This document shows positions 26,077-34,643 of a stretch of DNA of 64,000 bases, one piece after another; position 1 is the stretch's first letter; the number at the start of each line of letters is the position of its first letter. Source of the DNA: Kineosporiaceae bacterium (GTDB lineage Bacteria; Actinomycetota; Actinomycetes; Actinomycetales; Kineosporiaceae); assembly GCA_016713225.1 (NCBI GenBank), contig JADJPO010000003.1:434001-498000 (forward strand). The letters are read 5' to 3'. A program made the position numbers and the translations under genes. The notes under the pieces were generated by a model. That model was not told the origin of the DNA. It saw only the letters and a list, made by a program, of their open reading frames with translations, and ran no database searches.

Positions 26077-27639
26077 TCAGACCCGGTTGAACGTGCGAGC
26101 CAGGCGTGGCACCCGGGTGAGCACCAACTGGTCGAAGGCGAGCACCAGCAGCAGGCTCGCGCCGAACAGCGGGAAGAAGATCGCCAAGGCGACGCCTGCC
26201 GCGATCAGCCACGGCGTGGCCTTCCACGGCATCTTGCCGCGCGGGGCCGCGACCCCGCCGCCGGTGGGACGGCGCCGCCACCACATCAGCGGGCCGCTGA
26301 TGCACAGGAACAGCACGGCGAGGCAGAACGCCGTGCTGGCCATGGTGTTGAACGAGCCGAAACGTCGGCCCTCGTGCAGCGCGATGCCCTGGCTGACCGT
26401 CTTGGCCGCCACGGTGTAGTCGGAGTAGCCGTAGCGGGCCACGACCTGACCGCTGTACTGGTCGACGTGGGCGGTGCGCTCCTTGCCGACGTTGGTGAAC
26501 GCCGGGTTGGACTTGTCGTGCCACTGATCGGCCAGCACCGAGAACACCCCGTCCTTCTCGTCGGGGTAGGTGATGTAGTACGGCTGCGGTAGCCCGTCGC
26601 TCGCCGCCGCGGTCATCACCCGATCGATCGAGATCGTGCCGGACGACGAACTGCCGGCGGCATCGGTGCCGTGATCCATGCCGGGCATCGATTCCGGCAT
26701 CGATTCGGGCATCGGCGCCGCGCCCTCGGCCCACGGTGCCGGGGCCGAGTTGCTGCCGATCTCGGTCAGCTTCTCGCCCAGCGTCGAGGTCGCACCGGGG
26801 TCCTCACCCCACAGGCTGGCCGAGTGACCCGAGGCCCACTTCTGCACCACGCTGCCCCACAGACCGGTCCAGGGCAGGCCGGAGAACACCAGCAGCAGGA
26901 TGCCCGCGCCGATCACCGCGCCGGTGACGCCGTGCTGGTTGCGCAGCTTCGCCCCGACCGCGGCAGATGCCTTGCGCCGCAACCGCGCCGCGCGACCCCG
27001 GAAGAACAGGTAGTACCCGGTGAGGGTCATCACGATCGCCCAGCAGGCGGCGAGCTCGATGATCCGGTCGCCGGCGGTACCCACGGTGAAGGTGTCGTCG
27101 ACGATGGGGTCGTGGAACAGCTCGATGTCGCGCAGGCTGCCGAAGACGATGCTGCCGTGCACCTGAACGGCCAGGTTGGACAGCAGGTCGGTCTCGCCCA
27201 GTGAGCCCAGGACCTTGCCCGTGAAGGGGTCGACGTAGACGTTGCGACTCGAATCCTCACCGGTCTGCACGGTGAAGAAGGTCGCCCGGTTCTCGGCGCC
27301 CTGCTGCACCGCGGTGACGGTCTGGTCGGGGAAGGCGGCGTGGACGGCCGCCTCCTGGCGGCTCAACGGGATCGGCGCACCGTGCTCGGGCACGCTCACC
27401 GTGAGCACCCCGGGGTGCATCACCGGGTCGATCTGCCAGCGGAACAGGTAGATCAGGCCGGTCAGGGCCAGCATGGCCATGATCGGGATGACCAGGACGG
27501 AGGCGTAGAAGTGCCAGCGCCAGAAGGCGCGGAACACCCCATTCCCGGTGCGTGGGGTGGTGGCCCGTTCGTCGTGGGCGACGTCGGGCACCTCCTCGGT
27601 CGTGGTCACGGCGGTGCCGTGATCGGAGGTGGTCGACAT
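26077..27639 (-). CDS. PepSY-associated TM helix protein (PiuB-like)
   Basis: 520 residues. The first membrane segment, FWRWHFYASVLVIPIMAMLALTGLIYL (split here by residue: starts FWRWHFYASV), is the PepSY_TM signature; further helices follow near residues 195-215, 245-270, 445-470 and 490-515, with PepSY-type extracytoplasmic regions between. Proteins of this family are linked to iron reduction or to copper and siderophore handling. Between the second and third thirds there is a Met-rich insert, MPESMPESMPGMDHG, encoded by a 12-bp tandem repeat (about 26677-26712); Met/His patches of this sort often bind Cu(I). ATG 27639 has AGGAG upstream. The neighbouring upstream gene also encodes a membrane protein. 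Confidence 0.85.
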   Translation of the reverse strand: MSTTSDHGTAVTTTEEVPDVAHDERATTPRTGNGVFRAFWRWHFYASVLVIPIMAMLALTGLIYLFRWQIDPVMHPGVLTVSVPEHGAPIPLSRQEAAVHAAFPDQTVTAVQQGAENRATFFTVQTGEDSSRNVYVDPFTGKVLGSLGETDLLSNLAVQVHGSIVFGSLRDIELFHDPIVDDTFTVGTAGDRIIELAACWAIVMTLTGYYLFFRGRAARLRRKASAAVGAKLRNQHGVTGAVIGAGILLLVFSGLPWTGLWGSVVQKWASGHSASLWGEDPGATSTLGEKLTEIGSNSAPAPWAEGAAPMPESMPESMPGMDHGTDAAGSSSSGTISIDRVMTAAASDGLPQPYYITYPDEKDGVFSVLADQWHDKSNPAFTNVGKERTAHVDQYSGQVVARYGYSDYTVAAKTVSQGIALHEGRRFGSFNTMASTAFCLAVLFLCISGPLMWWRRRPTGGGVAAPRGKMPWKATPWLIAAGVALAIFFPLFGASLLLVLAFDQLVLTRVPRLARTFNRV

Positions 27640-27807
27640 AGCGGTACTCCTGAGGATGAGGGCGCGCTCCATCGAGCGCGCAGCACGAGAACCACGGACG
27701 GCGCACCGCAGCGGCGGGCGGCGTTCGCGTGATGAGTGAGGTGATGGGTGAGCAGGCTCGTCGGCCTGCTCAGGCAGGGGTGAGTGCCCCCGCCGCCGCG
27801 CCGAAGG

Positions 27808-28473
27808 TCAGGCGGCGCAGAGGCCCGGCAGCACGGCCGGAGGGCCGCGCCAGTACCGGCCACCGCTGACCCGATGGCGGCGGGTGGCGGGGTCGAGCCA
27901 CGGGGTGGGCCAGGCCTGCCACCGCGCAGGGCAGTCGCAGGGGTCGATCGTCGTGGTCCCGGCCAGGGCGCGCAAGACGTGCACGACGAGCGACAGCCGG
28001 TGCGCGAGGTGACGGGCCGTGGACCACAGAGCGGCCTCACCACACCGCAGCAGGAAGCCGAGCAGCGCACCCGCGACGGCGTGCGCCAGCACCATGCGTC
28101 CCGAGAGCCCGTCGTGGCCGAGGCCGTGGCCGGCGGCTTGGGCAACCTGGGCGACCTGCGCTGCGACGTGTGGCAGGGGATGGCCGGTCGAGGGCCTCGG
28201 CTCGGCGCCGGCCCAGAGCAGGTGCAGGCCGAGCTGGATCAGGGTGAGCGTGGCGGCCAGCACGAGCCAGGACTGCTCGGTGCGGGCCAGCGCCAGCCGG
28301 TGGGCCAGGGCGACGATCGTCCAGGCCAGGACGACGGTGAGCAGGCTGGGGGTGCTGCCCCCGGCCAGACAGTGGCTCACGGCGCTGACGGGAATGGCGG
28401 TGGCACCGAATCCGATGGCGCGCAGCGACGGCAAACTGGCAGCGCGGACTGCTGCAGTGCGTCGGCTGGGCAC
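27808..28473 (-). CDS. Hypothetical polytopic membrane protein
   Basis: 221 residues, about four to five membrane helices (residues ~15-35, 40-60, 65-85, 115-140), with several histidines (HGLGHDGLSG, HAVAGALLG) and a C-terminal tail containing the pair CDC and a final Cys. Family not recognised. Start GTG 28473 is preferred because GGGAG lies 8 bases upstream; a GTG at 28566 would add 31 residues of low-complexity sequence. It lies 168 bp upstream of the PepSY gene on the same strand, so a shared role in metal handling is possible but unproven. Confidence 0.65.
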   Translation of the reverse strand: MPSRRTAAVRAASLPSLRAIGFGATAIPVSAVSHCLAGGSTPSLLTVVLAWTIVALAHRLALARTEQSWLVLAATLTLIQLGLHLLWAGAEPRPSTGHPLPHVAAQVAQVAQAAGHGLGHDGLSGRMVLAHAVAGALLGFLLRCGEAALWSTARHLAHRLSLVVHVLRALAGTTTIDPCDCPARWQAWPTPWLDPATRRHRVSGGRYWRGPPAVLPGLCAA

Positions 28474-28606
28474 GGGGAGGACTCCCGGAGTGTCGTCGAT
28501 GGCGAGGCCACCAGGGCGGCTCGGGGAGGTTATCAGTCGGCGGTGGGCCGATGGACGAGGGCGCACATCGGCTCGGTCACACCGTCTCTCGGGCTGGCAG
28601 ACCCGC

Positions 28607-29851
28607 TCAGCCCAGGGCCTCGGTCAGGGTGTCCACGGTCAGGTCCAGCTGCCAGGTACGGACCCCGAGATCAGCCAGCATGGCCCGGACCGCCTCCACC
28701 TCGACCGGTTCCGGGGGCGACCAGCACAGCCGCCGGACGGCGTCCGGGCTGATCAGGTTCTCGACCGGCAGCGTGTGCTCGGTGGCGATCACCTGAATCG
28801 CGGCGCGCGCGCGGGTGAGCCGGGCGGCGGCCACCGGATCCTTGTCGGCCCAGACCCGGGCGGGCGGCGGCCCGTCGGCGGGCAGGTGCTGCGGGGGGAG
28901 CTCGGCGTCCGGCAAGGCGGCTGCTCGGGCGAGCGCCTCCACCCAGAGCGGCAGCTGGCGCCGGGCGGCCCGCCCGGTGAACGTGGTCAGCGCCGCCAGG
29001 TCGCGAGCGTTCGTGGGTCGGGCCGAGGCGGCCTCGACCAGCGAGGAATCGGGCACCAGACGTCCGGGGGAGACGTCCTGGTCGCGGGCCAGTTGTTCCC
29101 GCGCCAGCCACAGCTCGCGCAGGGCAGCCAACTGGCGCCGGGTGCGCAGCCGGTGCAGACCGGAGGTGCGCCGCCAGGGGTCGACCCGCGGCGGCGGTGG
29201 CGGGGCGGCGGCCAGGGCGGCGAACTCCTCCTGCGCCCAGGCGAGCTTGCCCTGGTGTTCGAGGTCGGCGGCCAGGACGTCCCGCAGCTCGATCAACACC
29301 TCGACGTCGAGCGCGGCGTAGCGCAGCCAGGGCTCGGGCAGTGGCCGGGTGGACCAGTCGACGGCGGAGTGCTCCTTGGCCAGCCCCAGCCCGAGCAGCT
29401 GCTCGACCACAGCGGCCAGGCCGACCCGGGCCAGACCGGCCAGGCGCGAGCCGAGTTCGGTGTCGAACAGTCGGCTGGGCCGCATGCCGACCTCGGCCAG
29501 GCACGGGAGGTCCTGTCCTGCCGCGTGCAGGATCCACTCGGCGTCCTGGATCGCCGCGCCCAGCGGGGACAGATCCGGCAGTGCGGCCGGATCGACCAGC
29601 AGGGTGCCGGCGCCCTCGCGGCGCAGTTGCACCAGGAAGGCCCGTTGGCCGTAGCGGTGACCGGAGGCACGCTCGGCGTCCACCGCGACCGGCCCGGTTC
29701 CGGCGGCCAGAGCGGCGACGGCGGTGGCCAGGGCGTGCGGGTCGGCGATGACGGCCGGGGTGCCGTCCCGTGGCACGTCCAGACGGGTCAGCGGCGGCGC
29801 AGGCGGGGGCGCCTCGATCTCGGCTCCGACCTCAGGCGCACCCTCACTCAC
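28607..29851 (-). CDS. Ribonuclease D-like 3'-5' exonuclease with HRDC domain
   Basis: 414 residues. DEDD exonuclease domain: Exo I VAVDAERASGHRYGQ (Asp/Glu), Exo II HAAGQDLPCL, Exo III YAALDVEVL; the metal ligands are present. An HRDC domain follows at about residues 220-300 (REQLARDQDVSPGRLVPD) and a C-terminal extension typical of actinobacterial homologues. It trims RNA 3' ends, probably tRNA or rRNA precursors. GTG 29851 is leaderless by prediction: TAGGTT (29858-29863) ends 6 bases upstream and overlaps the TAG stop codon of the preceding regulator gene. Confidence 0.9.
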   Translation of the reverse strand: MSEGAPEVGAEIEAPPPAPPLTRLDVPRDGTPAVIADPHALATAVAALAAGTGPVAVDAERASGHRYGQRAFLVQLRREGAGTLLVDPAALPDLSPLGAAIQDAEWILHAAGQDLPCLAEVGMRPSRLFDTELGSRLAGLARVGLAAVVEQLLGLGLAKEHSAVDWSTRPLPEPWLRYAALDVEVLIELRDVLAADLEHQGKLAWAQEEFAALAAAPPPPPRVDPWRRTSGLHRLRTRRQLAALRELWLAREQLARDQDVSPGRLVPDSSLVEAASARPTNARDLAALTTFTGRAARRQLPLWVEALARAAALPDAELPPQHLPADGPPPARVWADKDPVAAARLTRARAAIQVIATEHTLPVENLISPDAVRRLCWSPPEPVEVEAVRAMLADLGVRTWQLDLTVDTLTEALG

Positions 29852-29857
29852 GGTGCC

Positions 29858-29863
29858 AACCTA
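29858..29863 (-). promoter_or_regulatory. -10 box of the RNase D-like gene, overlapping an upstream stop codon
   Basis: TAGGTT on the minus strand; its first three bases are the stop codon of the LuxR-type gene. Spacing of 6 bases to the GTG start suggests a leaderless mRNA. Confidence 0.5.
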
Positions 29864-30460
29864 TGCGATGGCTCCGGAGCGCAGGGCAGTGGCCACCATT
29901 TCGGCACGATCACCCGTACCGAGCTTGCGCGCGATGCGCGCCAGATGACTCTTCACGGTGAGGGCGGACAGTCCGAGCTCCTCGCCGATGTCCTTGTTGG
30001 ACTTGCCGTCCGCCACCAGTTGCAGCACCTGGATCTCCCGAGCGGACAGGGAGTCGACGCCATCGCCGCGGTCGGCGGTGGATCGCGGGGCCGCCGAGGC
30101 TGCTGCCGAGACCAGGTAGGCCCGGACACCGGCACCGATGGCTGCCCGCACGCTGTAGGGATCGTCGGCCGTGCTGAGCACCAACGCACGCACCCAGCCC
30201 GCGGCACGCAGTTCGCGGATCAGGGTGATCCCCGAGCCGTCCGGCAGTGCTGCCTCCGCCACGCAGATGTCGGCGATCCCGGCACCCGACTTCACCCGGG
30301 CGTCGGCCACCGTCCCCACCTCGAGCACGTGACGCGCACCCAACACGCGCAGGGTGTGGGCTACCGAGTCCCGCAGTGACGGGGTGGCCACGACGACCAT
30401 CGCAGCAAATCGACCAGGGCGAGGCACCGGGACTCCAGCTCGTTCGACCATCGTGGTCAC
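29861..30460 (-). CDS. LuxR-family regulator with degenerate receiver domain
   Basis: 199 residues. C-terminal LuxR HTH (SAREIQVLQLVADGKSNKDI, then ALTVKSHLARIARKLG) and an N-terminal receiver-like domain. In the receiver, the phosphoacceptor position before LPDGSG carries Glu (CVAEAALPDGSG) rather than Asp, the acidic pair after strand 1 is missing (VVVATPSLRD) and the conserved Lys of strand 5 is not evident. It therefore looks like a phosphorylation-independent pseudo-receiver. GTG 30460 is chosen because GGAGGT lies 4 bases upstream; ATG 30472 would include that site in the coding region. Conserved beside the RNase D gene in many Actinobacteria. Confidence 0.8.
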   Translation of the reverse strand: MTTMVERAGVPVPRPGRFAAMVVVATPSLRDSVAHTLRVLGARHVLEVGTVADARVKSGAGIADICVAEAALPDGSGITLIRELRAAGWVRALVLSTADDPYSVRAAIGAGVRAYLVSAAASAAPRSTADRGDGVDSLSAREIQVLQLVADGKSNKDIGEELGLSALTVKSHLARIARKLGTGDRAEMVATALRSGAIA

Positions 30461-30621
30461 GCCGACCTCCATGTCCAGCGGCCTGGGAAGGCCGGGGGCT
30501 TACCCGAAATGGATCGGCACCCCCCTGGGGGGCCTTGAGGACGGCAGGGCTGCGAGCTGGTCCGCTCGTCACGGCGCGCGAGCCCGATTCGGCTCGGGGC
30601 GGCCCGGATCGGCTCGGGCGG

Positions 30622-31194
30622 TCAGCTGCGACGGCGCGGCAGCGGGGCCACGCCGGCCGGCAGTGGTGGCAGCCCACCCACGGTGCACAACAGGGCCGCC
30701 CACGCCTCGAGGTGCGAGGCGACGTCCGCGAGTGGCGTCCAGGACGCCCGTACCTCGATCTCGACCGTCGCCGGACGCTGGGCCAGCGCACCGAAGCTCT
30801 CGGAGACCACTCGGGTGACGGTTCCCCCCGCGGCGGTGTACTCGGCGCCGGCGGCGTCGAGGCACTCCTGAAGCCAGGTCCAGCCGACCTGGCCGATCAT
30901 CGGGTCGGCGCCGAGGTCCGGTTCGAGTGCCGCCCGCACGAAGGTGACGGCCCGGAACCGGCCCTCCCAGGCATCCTGGCCCGCAGGGTCGTAGAGCAAC
31001 ACGAATCGGCCGGTGGCGAGTTCTTCGTCGTCCTGCAGTACGTCGGCGCTCACCGCCACCGCATGGGGGGCGATGCGTTGCGGAGCAGGCACTTCCTCGA
31101 GGACGATCTCGGGCCGTAAGCGCACTGAGCGCAAGCTCTGCATCGCGGCCGCAAACTCCTCGGGCGCGTCGTCCGGCATCCTGCGCAGGGCCAC
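30622..31194 (-). CDS. DUF3000 protein
   Basis: 190 residues, DUF3000 family, unknown function. Conserved segments: RLRPEIVLEEVPAPQRIAPH, GRFVLLYDPAGQDAWEGRFR and WTWLQECLDAAGAEYTAAGG, ending in a basic tail. The family is restricted to Actinobacteria and usually lies beside hemE, as here. Start GTG 31194 (MALRRMPDDAPEEF) is favoured over ATG 31179 because TACGCT (31202-31207, minus strand) ends 7 bases before it, fitting a leaderless mRNA. The gene is divergent from the EamA-type transporter. Confidence 0.87.
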   Translation of the reverse strand: MALRRMPDDAPEEFAAAMQSLRSVRLRPEIVLEEVPAPQRIAPHAVAVSADVLQDDEELATGRFVLLYDPAGQDAWEGRFRAVTFVRAALEPDLGADPMIGQVGWTWLQECLDAAGAEYTAAGGTVTRVVSESFGALAQRPATVEIEVRASWTPLADVASHLEAWAALLCTVGGLPPLPAGVAPLPRRRS

Positions 31195-31353
31195 GGACGG
31201 CAGCGTACGGGGCACGCCCCCGCTGTCGAGGTCACGACGCGCGGACGGATGGGGCCATACCTCGGAGTGTCGTGCTCCCACGATCACCCGAGCCCGGGGC
31301 GAGGGGGCCGGAGGCGGCACCGGAGGTGGGCCGGGCAGGGTTACCCTCGCCCG

Positions 31354-32181
31354 ATGGCCGCCGCTCTCGCCCTGCTGTCCGGACTGCTCTGGGGGACTGC
31401 CGATTTCGGTGGCGGACTGGCCAGTCGGCGGCTGCCCGCCCTGGTCGTGGTGGGCTGGTCTCAGGCGGCGGCCTTCGTGGACCTGGTCGCCGGTGCCCTG
31501 CTCACCCGGACCGGCCTGCCGGACGGACCGTGGTTGGTCTGGGGCATGCTCAGCGGCGTCGCCGGGGCGGGCGGCTTGGTCTGCTTCTACCGGGCGTTGT
31601 CGACCGGCACCATGGGGGTCGTCTCCCCGATCGCCGGGCTCGGTGCGCTGGTTCCGGTGGTCGCCGACCTGCTGGCCGGTCACACCCCGACCCTGCTGCA
31701 GGGGATCGGCATGGGCGTGGCGCTGGCAGGGGCGGTGGCGGCGAGCGGGCCGGAGCTGTCCGGTGGGGCCAGCTCGTCCAGCGTGGTGCTGGCGGCGGTG
31801 GCCGGCTTCCTGTTCGGGCTCACCTTCGTCGGCATGGACCACGGGGCGACCTCCAGCCCGCTCTACACCGCGATCGGCATGCGGTTGGCCTCGCTGCTGC
31901 TGTTCGGAGCACTGGCCGTGGCCGCTGCCAGCCTGGGCGGGGTGCGTCCGGTGGACCTGCCGATGCTCGCGGCGGTGGGGATCGCGGACGGCGCCGCGAA
32001 CCTGATCTTCAGTATTGCCTCGACGATGGGCTTGGTCAGCGTGGTGGCGGTGCTGGGGTCGCTGTACCCGGTGGCCACGGTGTTGCTGGCCCGGGTCTTC
32101 CTGGCCGAGCGGTTGCGACCGGTCCAGGTCGCCGGGGTGGTCGCCGCGCTCGGCGGGGTGGCGCTGGTCTCGGTCGGCTGA
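31354..32181 (+). CDS. EamA/DMT-family transporter
   Basis: 275 residues, ten predicted membrane helices in two EamA halves. The N-terminus ALLSGLLWGTADFGGGLASR and the second-half blocks GFLFGLTFVGMDHGATSS and SLYPVATVLLARVFLAERL are typical of drug/metabolite exporters; the substrate is unknown. ATG 31354 is preceded 6 bases upstream by TACCCT (31342-31347) and lacks a ribosome binding site, so it is probably leaderless. It lies between DUF3000 and hemE. Confidence 0.87.
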   Translation: MAAALALLSGLLWGTADFGGGLASRRLPALVVVGWSQAAAFVDLVAGALLTRTGLPDGPWLVWGMLSGVAGAGGLVCFYRALSTGTMGVVSPIAGLGALVPVVADLLAGHTPTLLQGIGMGVALAGAVAASGPELSGGASSSSVVLAAVAGFLFGLTFVGMDHGATSSPLYTAIGMRLASLLLFGALAVAAASLGGVRPVDLPMLAAVGIADGAANLIFSIASTMGLVSVVAVLGSLYPVATVLLARVFLAERLRPVQVAGVVAALGGVALVSVG

Positions 32182-32231
32182 GGGCGAATCCGGCGCCGCC
32201 GGTCCGGCAGCAGCGTGATTACATCGGGTCT

Positions 32232-33281
32232 GTGACCCCGCCCCGCGACGACCCGATGCCCACGACGTCCGCCCTGCTCGATGCCTGTCACCGCCGTCCG
32301 GTGAGCCACACGCCGGTCTGGTTCATGCGTCAGGCCGGCCGGTCACTGCCCGAGTACCGCCGGGTGCGCGAGGGCGTGGCGATGTTGGAGTCGTGCCGCC
32401 GACCGGAGCTGGTGGCCGAGATCACCCTGCAGCCGGTACGCCGCTACGGCGTCGACGCGGCGATCTTCTTCTCCGACATCGTGGTGCCGCTGGCTGCGGT
32501 CGGCCTGGGGGTCGAGATCAGGCCGGGCGTGGGGCCGGTGGTGGACGAACCGTTCCGCACCGCGGCCGACCTCGACCGGTTGCCCGAGTTGGACCCCGCG
32601 CAGGTGCCGGACATCGCCGAGGCGGTGCGGCTGGTGGTCGCCGAGCTGGGCTCCACCCCGCTGATCGGGTTCGCGGGGGCTCCGTTCACGTTGGCCAGCT
32701 ATCTGATCGAGGGTGGTCCGAGCCGAGACCTGCACCGGACCAAGGCGTTGATGTACGGCGATCCGCCGTTGTGGGATGCCCTGATGCAGCGGTTGGCGGC
32801 GATCTCGGCGACGTTCCTGCAGGTGCAGATCGCGGCCGGGGCACGCGCCGTCCAGCTGTTCGACTCCTGGGTGGGGGCGCTGCCCGCGGCCGACTACCGG
32901 CGCTTCGTGCAGCCGGCCTCGGCCACCACGCTGGCCGCCGTCCACCGGGCGCACCCCGGCGTGCCGAGGATCCACTTCGGCGTCGGCACCGGGGAGTTGC
33001 TCGCCGACATCGGCGCGGCGGGCGCCGAGGTGGTCGGCGTGGACTTCCGGGTGCCGTTGGAGGAGGCGAGCCGCCGTCTCGGCCCGGCCTACGCCGTCCA
33101 GGGCAATCTCGATCCGGCGCTGCTGTTCGCTCCCTGGGAGGTGCTGTCCGAGCGGGTACGTGCCACGGTCGAGGCCGGACGCCGAGCGCCAGGGCACGTG
33201 TTCAACCTGGGGCACGGCGTACCACCCTCCGCCGACCCGGACGTGTTGGCCCGGGTCGTCGACCTGGTGCACTCGCTCTGA
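32232..33281 (+). CDS. hemE: Uroporphyrinogen decarboxylase
   Basis: 349 residues, normal length. Decarboxylates the four acetate groups of uroporphyrinogen III to give coproporphyrinogen III. Signature WFMRQAGRSLPEYR with the two substrate-binding arginines, the catalytic Asp in FFSDIVVPL, FDSWVGALP, and the C-terminal His in FNLGHGV. GTG 32232 is used (12 residues before LLDACHRRP, the usual lead length); ATG 32256 is an alternative. A TACATC-like -10 (32220-32225) ends 6 bases upstream. The gene ends before palindrome copy 3. Confidence 0.96.
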   Translation: MTPPRDDPMPTTSALLDACHRRPVSHTPVWFMRQAGRSLPEYRRVREGVAMLESCRRPELVAEITLQPVRRYGVDAAIFFSDIVVPLAAVGLGVEIRPGVGPVVDEPFRTAADLDRLPELDPAQVPDIAEAVRLVVAELGSTPLIGFAGAPFTLASYLIEGGPSRDLHRTKALMYGDPPLWDALMQRLAAISATFLQVQIAAGARAVQLFDSWVGALPAADYRRFVQPASATTLAAVHRAHPGVPRIHFGVGTGELLADIGAAGAEVVGVDFRVPLEEASRRLGPAYAVQGNLDPALLFAPWEVLSERVRATVEAGRRAPGHVFNLGHGVPPSADPDVLARVVDLVHSL

Positions 33282-33286
33282 AGACC

Positions 33287-33343
33287 TCGTGGTGATCATG
33301 CAATCCGTGCACGAAACGTGCACGGATTGCATGATCACCGAGG
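33287..33343. terminator. Long hairpin between converging genes, palindrome family copy 3
   Basis: A perfect 23-bp stem (33291-33313 with 33317-33339) with an AAA loop, extended by four more pairs after a 2-base bulge. The inner arm is identical to copy 1 at 4806. It lies between hemE (+) and the DUF4349 gene (-). Confidence 0.85.
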
Positions 33344-33349
33344 GTTGGG

Positions 33350-34450
33350 TCAGGGAGTGGGTGGTTGGGGTGGTTGGGGTGACTGTGAGCCGGACGCGGC
33401 GCCGAGGCCGGCCGGGATCAGGGGATCCTGCGGGGCCGGCGGCGCGAGGGGCGCAGGTTGGCGAGCCGGACGCCGCCGCGAGCGACGCCACCGCCAGAGT
33501 GGGATCCCGATGAGGGCGCCGACCACGGCGAACGGGATCAGCCCCCCGATCAGGGTGACGAGCACGGCTGTGGCCGACACCAGGGCGTCCCACCCGCTGG
33601 CCAGGGCTCGCGTGAAGCGGTTCTCCTCCTCGGCGGGGGCCACGTCGGGGGTCTGCAGCACCACCGTCAGCGTGGCCAGGTCGGCCCGGTCGGCGAGGGT
33701 GGCCAGGCGCGCCTGGAGTGCCTCGAGCTCGGCCTCACGTTTGGTCAGCTCGGACTCGAGCAGCACGACGTCCGAGAGGTTCTTGGCGTCGGCGAGAAGC
33801 TGTCGCACCCGGGCCACGCTCGCCTTCTGGGTGGCGGTGCGACTGGCCAGATCGGCGATATCGCCGGTGACGTCCTCGGCGGTCGAGGTTCGGCTGACCT
33901 CCGTGCCCACCCCGGCGGAGCGGTCGAGGGCCTGATTGAACTTCGGTTCGGGCACGCGCAGCACCAGCACCGATTGCCCGATCTGCGCCTCGCGCACCAC
34001 CTCCCTGCCCGAGGTGGTGTCGGACTTGGCACCGACAGGGGCGGAGTAGCCGGTGCTCTCGGTGGCGACGAAACCGCCCAGATCGGTGGCCAGCTGGCGG
34101 ACCCGGGTGGCGGCGGGTGCGAGCTGTTTCACCTCGATGGTGATCTCGGCGTTCCGGACGATCCGTCGTTCGGCGGCGGCTGCGGCTGCGGCGGTCGCAC
34201 CGGCCTCCTGCTTGGCGCCGGCCGCCGAACCCGCGCCGCCGGCCTGATCGGCCATCCCTTCGGCGGGCGCGGCCACAGCGGGGGCCTCGCCCCCGGCGGC
34301 AGAGCCGCTCGACGTCTCGGATCCACTGCCGCAACCGGCGAGCAGCCCGGTGCCGAGCAGGGTCAGGCCGATGGCCAGGGCAGTGGCAGCCCGCCGGACG
34401 CCGGACACCCGAGGGGTGCCGGCTGGGCGGGGCGAGCGGGGCGTGGTCAC
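33350..34450 (-). CDS. DUF4349 lipoprotein
   Basis: 366 residues. Lipoprotein signal peptide with lipobox LLAGC (Cys near residue 37), a Ser/Gly/Ala linker, a beta-rich domain (IVRNAEITIEVKQLAPAATR; VLRVPEPKFNQALDR), a coiled coil of about 60 residues (VLLESELTKREAELEALQAR) and a C-terminal membrane helix (ATAVLVTLIGGLIPFAVVGA) followed by a basic, Pro-rich tail. This is the usual DUF4349 layout; function is unknown. GTG 34450 has a strong AGGAGG site upstream. It lies between hemE and hemQ, where many Actinobacteria carry hemG. Confidence 0.85.
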   Translation of the reverse strand: MTTPRSPRPAGTPRVSGVRRAATALAIGLTLLGTGLLAGCGSGSETSSGSAAGGEAPAVAAPAEGMADQAGGAGSAAGAKQEAGATAAAAAAAERRIVRNAEITIEVKQLAPAATRVRQLATDLGGFVATESTGYSAPVGAKSDTTSGREVVREAQIGQSVLVLRVPEPKFNQALDRSAGVGTEVSRTSTAEDVTGDIADLASRTATQKASVARVRQLLADAKNLSDVVLLESELTKREAELEALQARLATLADRADLATLTVVLQTPDVAPAEEENRFTRALASGWDALVSATAVLVTLIGGLIPFAVVGALIGIPLWRWRRSRRRPARQPAPLAPPAPQDPLIPAGLGAASGSQSPQPPQPPTP

Positions 34451-34472
34451 GGCGGGACCCCTCCTGGTTGCA

Positions 34473-34495
34473 TGGACTGGACTGGACTGGACTGG
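34473..34495. repeat. TGGAC pentanucleotide repeat
   Basis: Four perfect TGGAC units plus TGG, in the divergent gap between DUF4349 and hemQ, a few bases upstream of the DUF4349 ribosome binding site. Such repeats can change length by slippage. Confidence 0.85.
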
Positions 34496-34643
34496 GCTTG
34501 ACGTACCTGTGTGGGCGGTCGTGCCGTGAGATGCGCGGCTCGCCCCCGAGGTTCCCTGCGTGAGATCACGTTTGGGTCGCGAACCGATGCCGCGGCGGTA
34601 CCGATGCGCCGTCGGCCCGAGCGCCATCGGCCAGAATGGGGCC

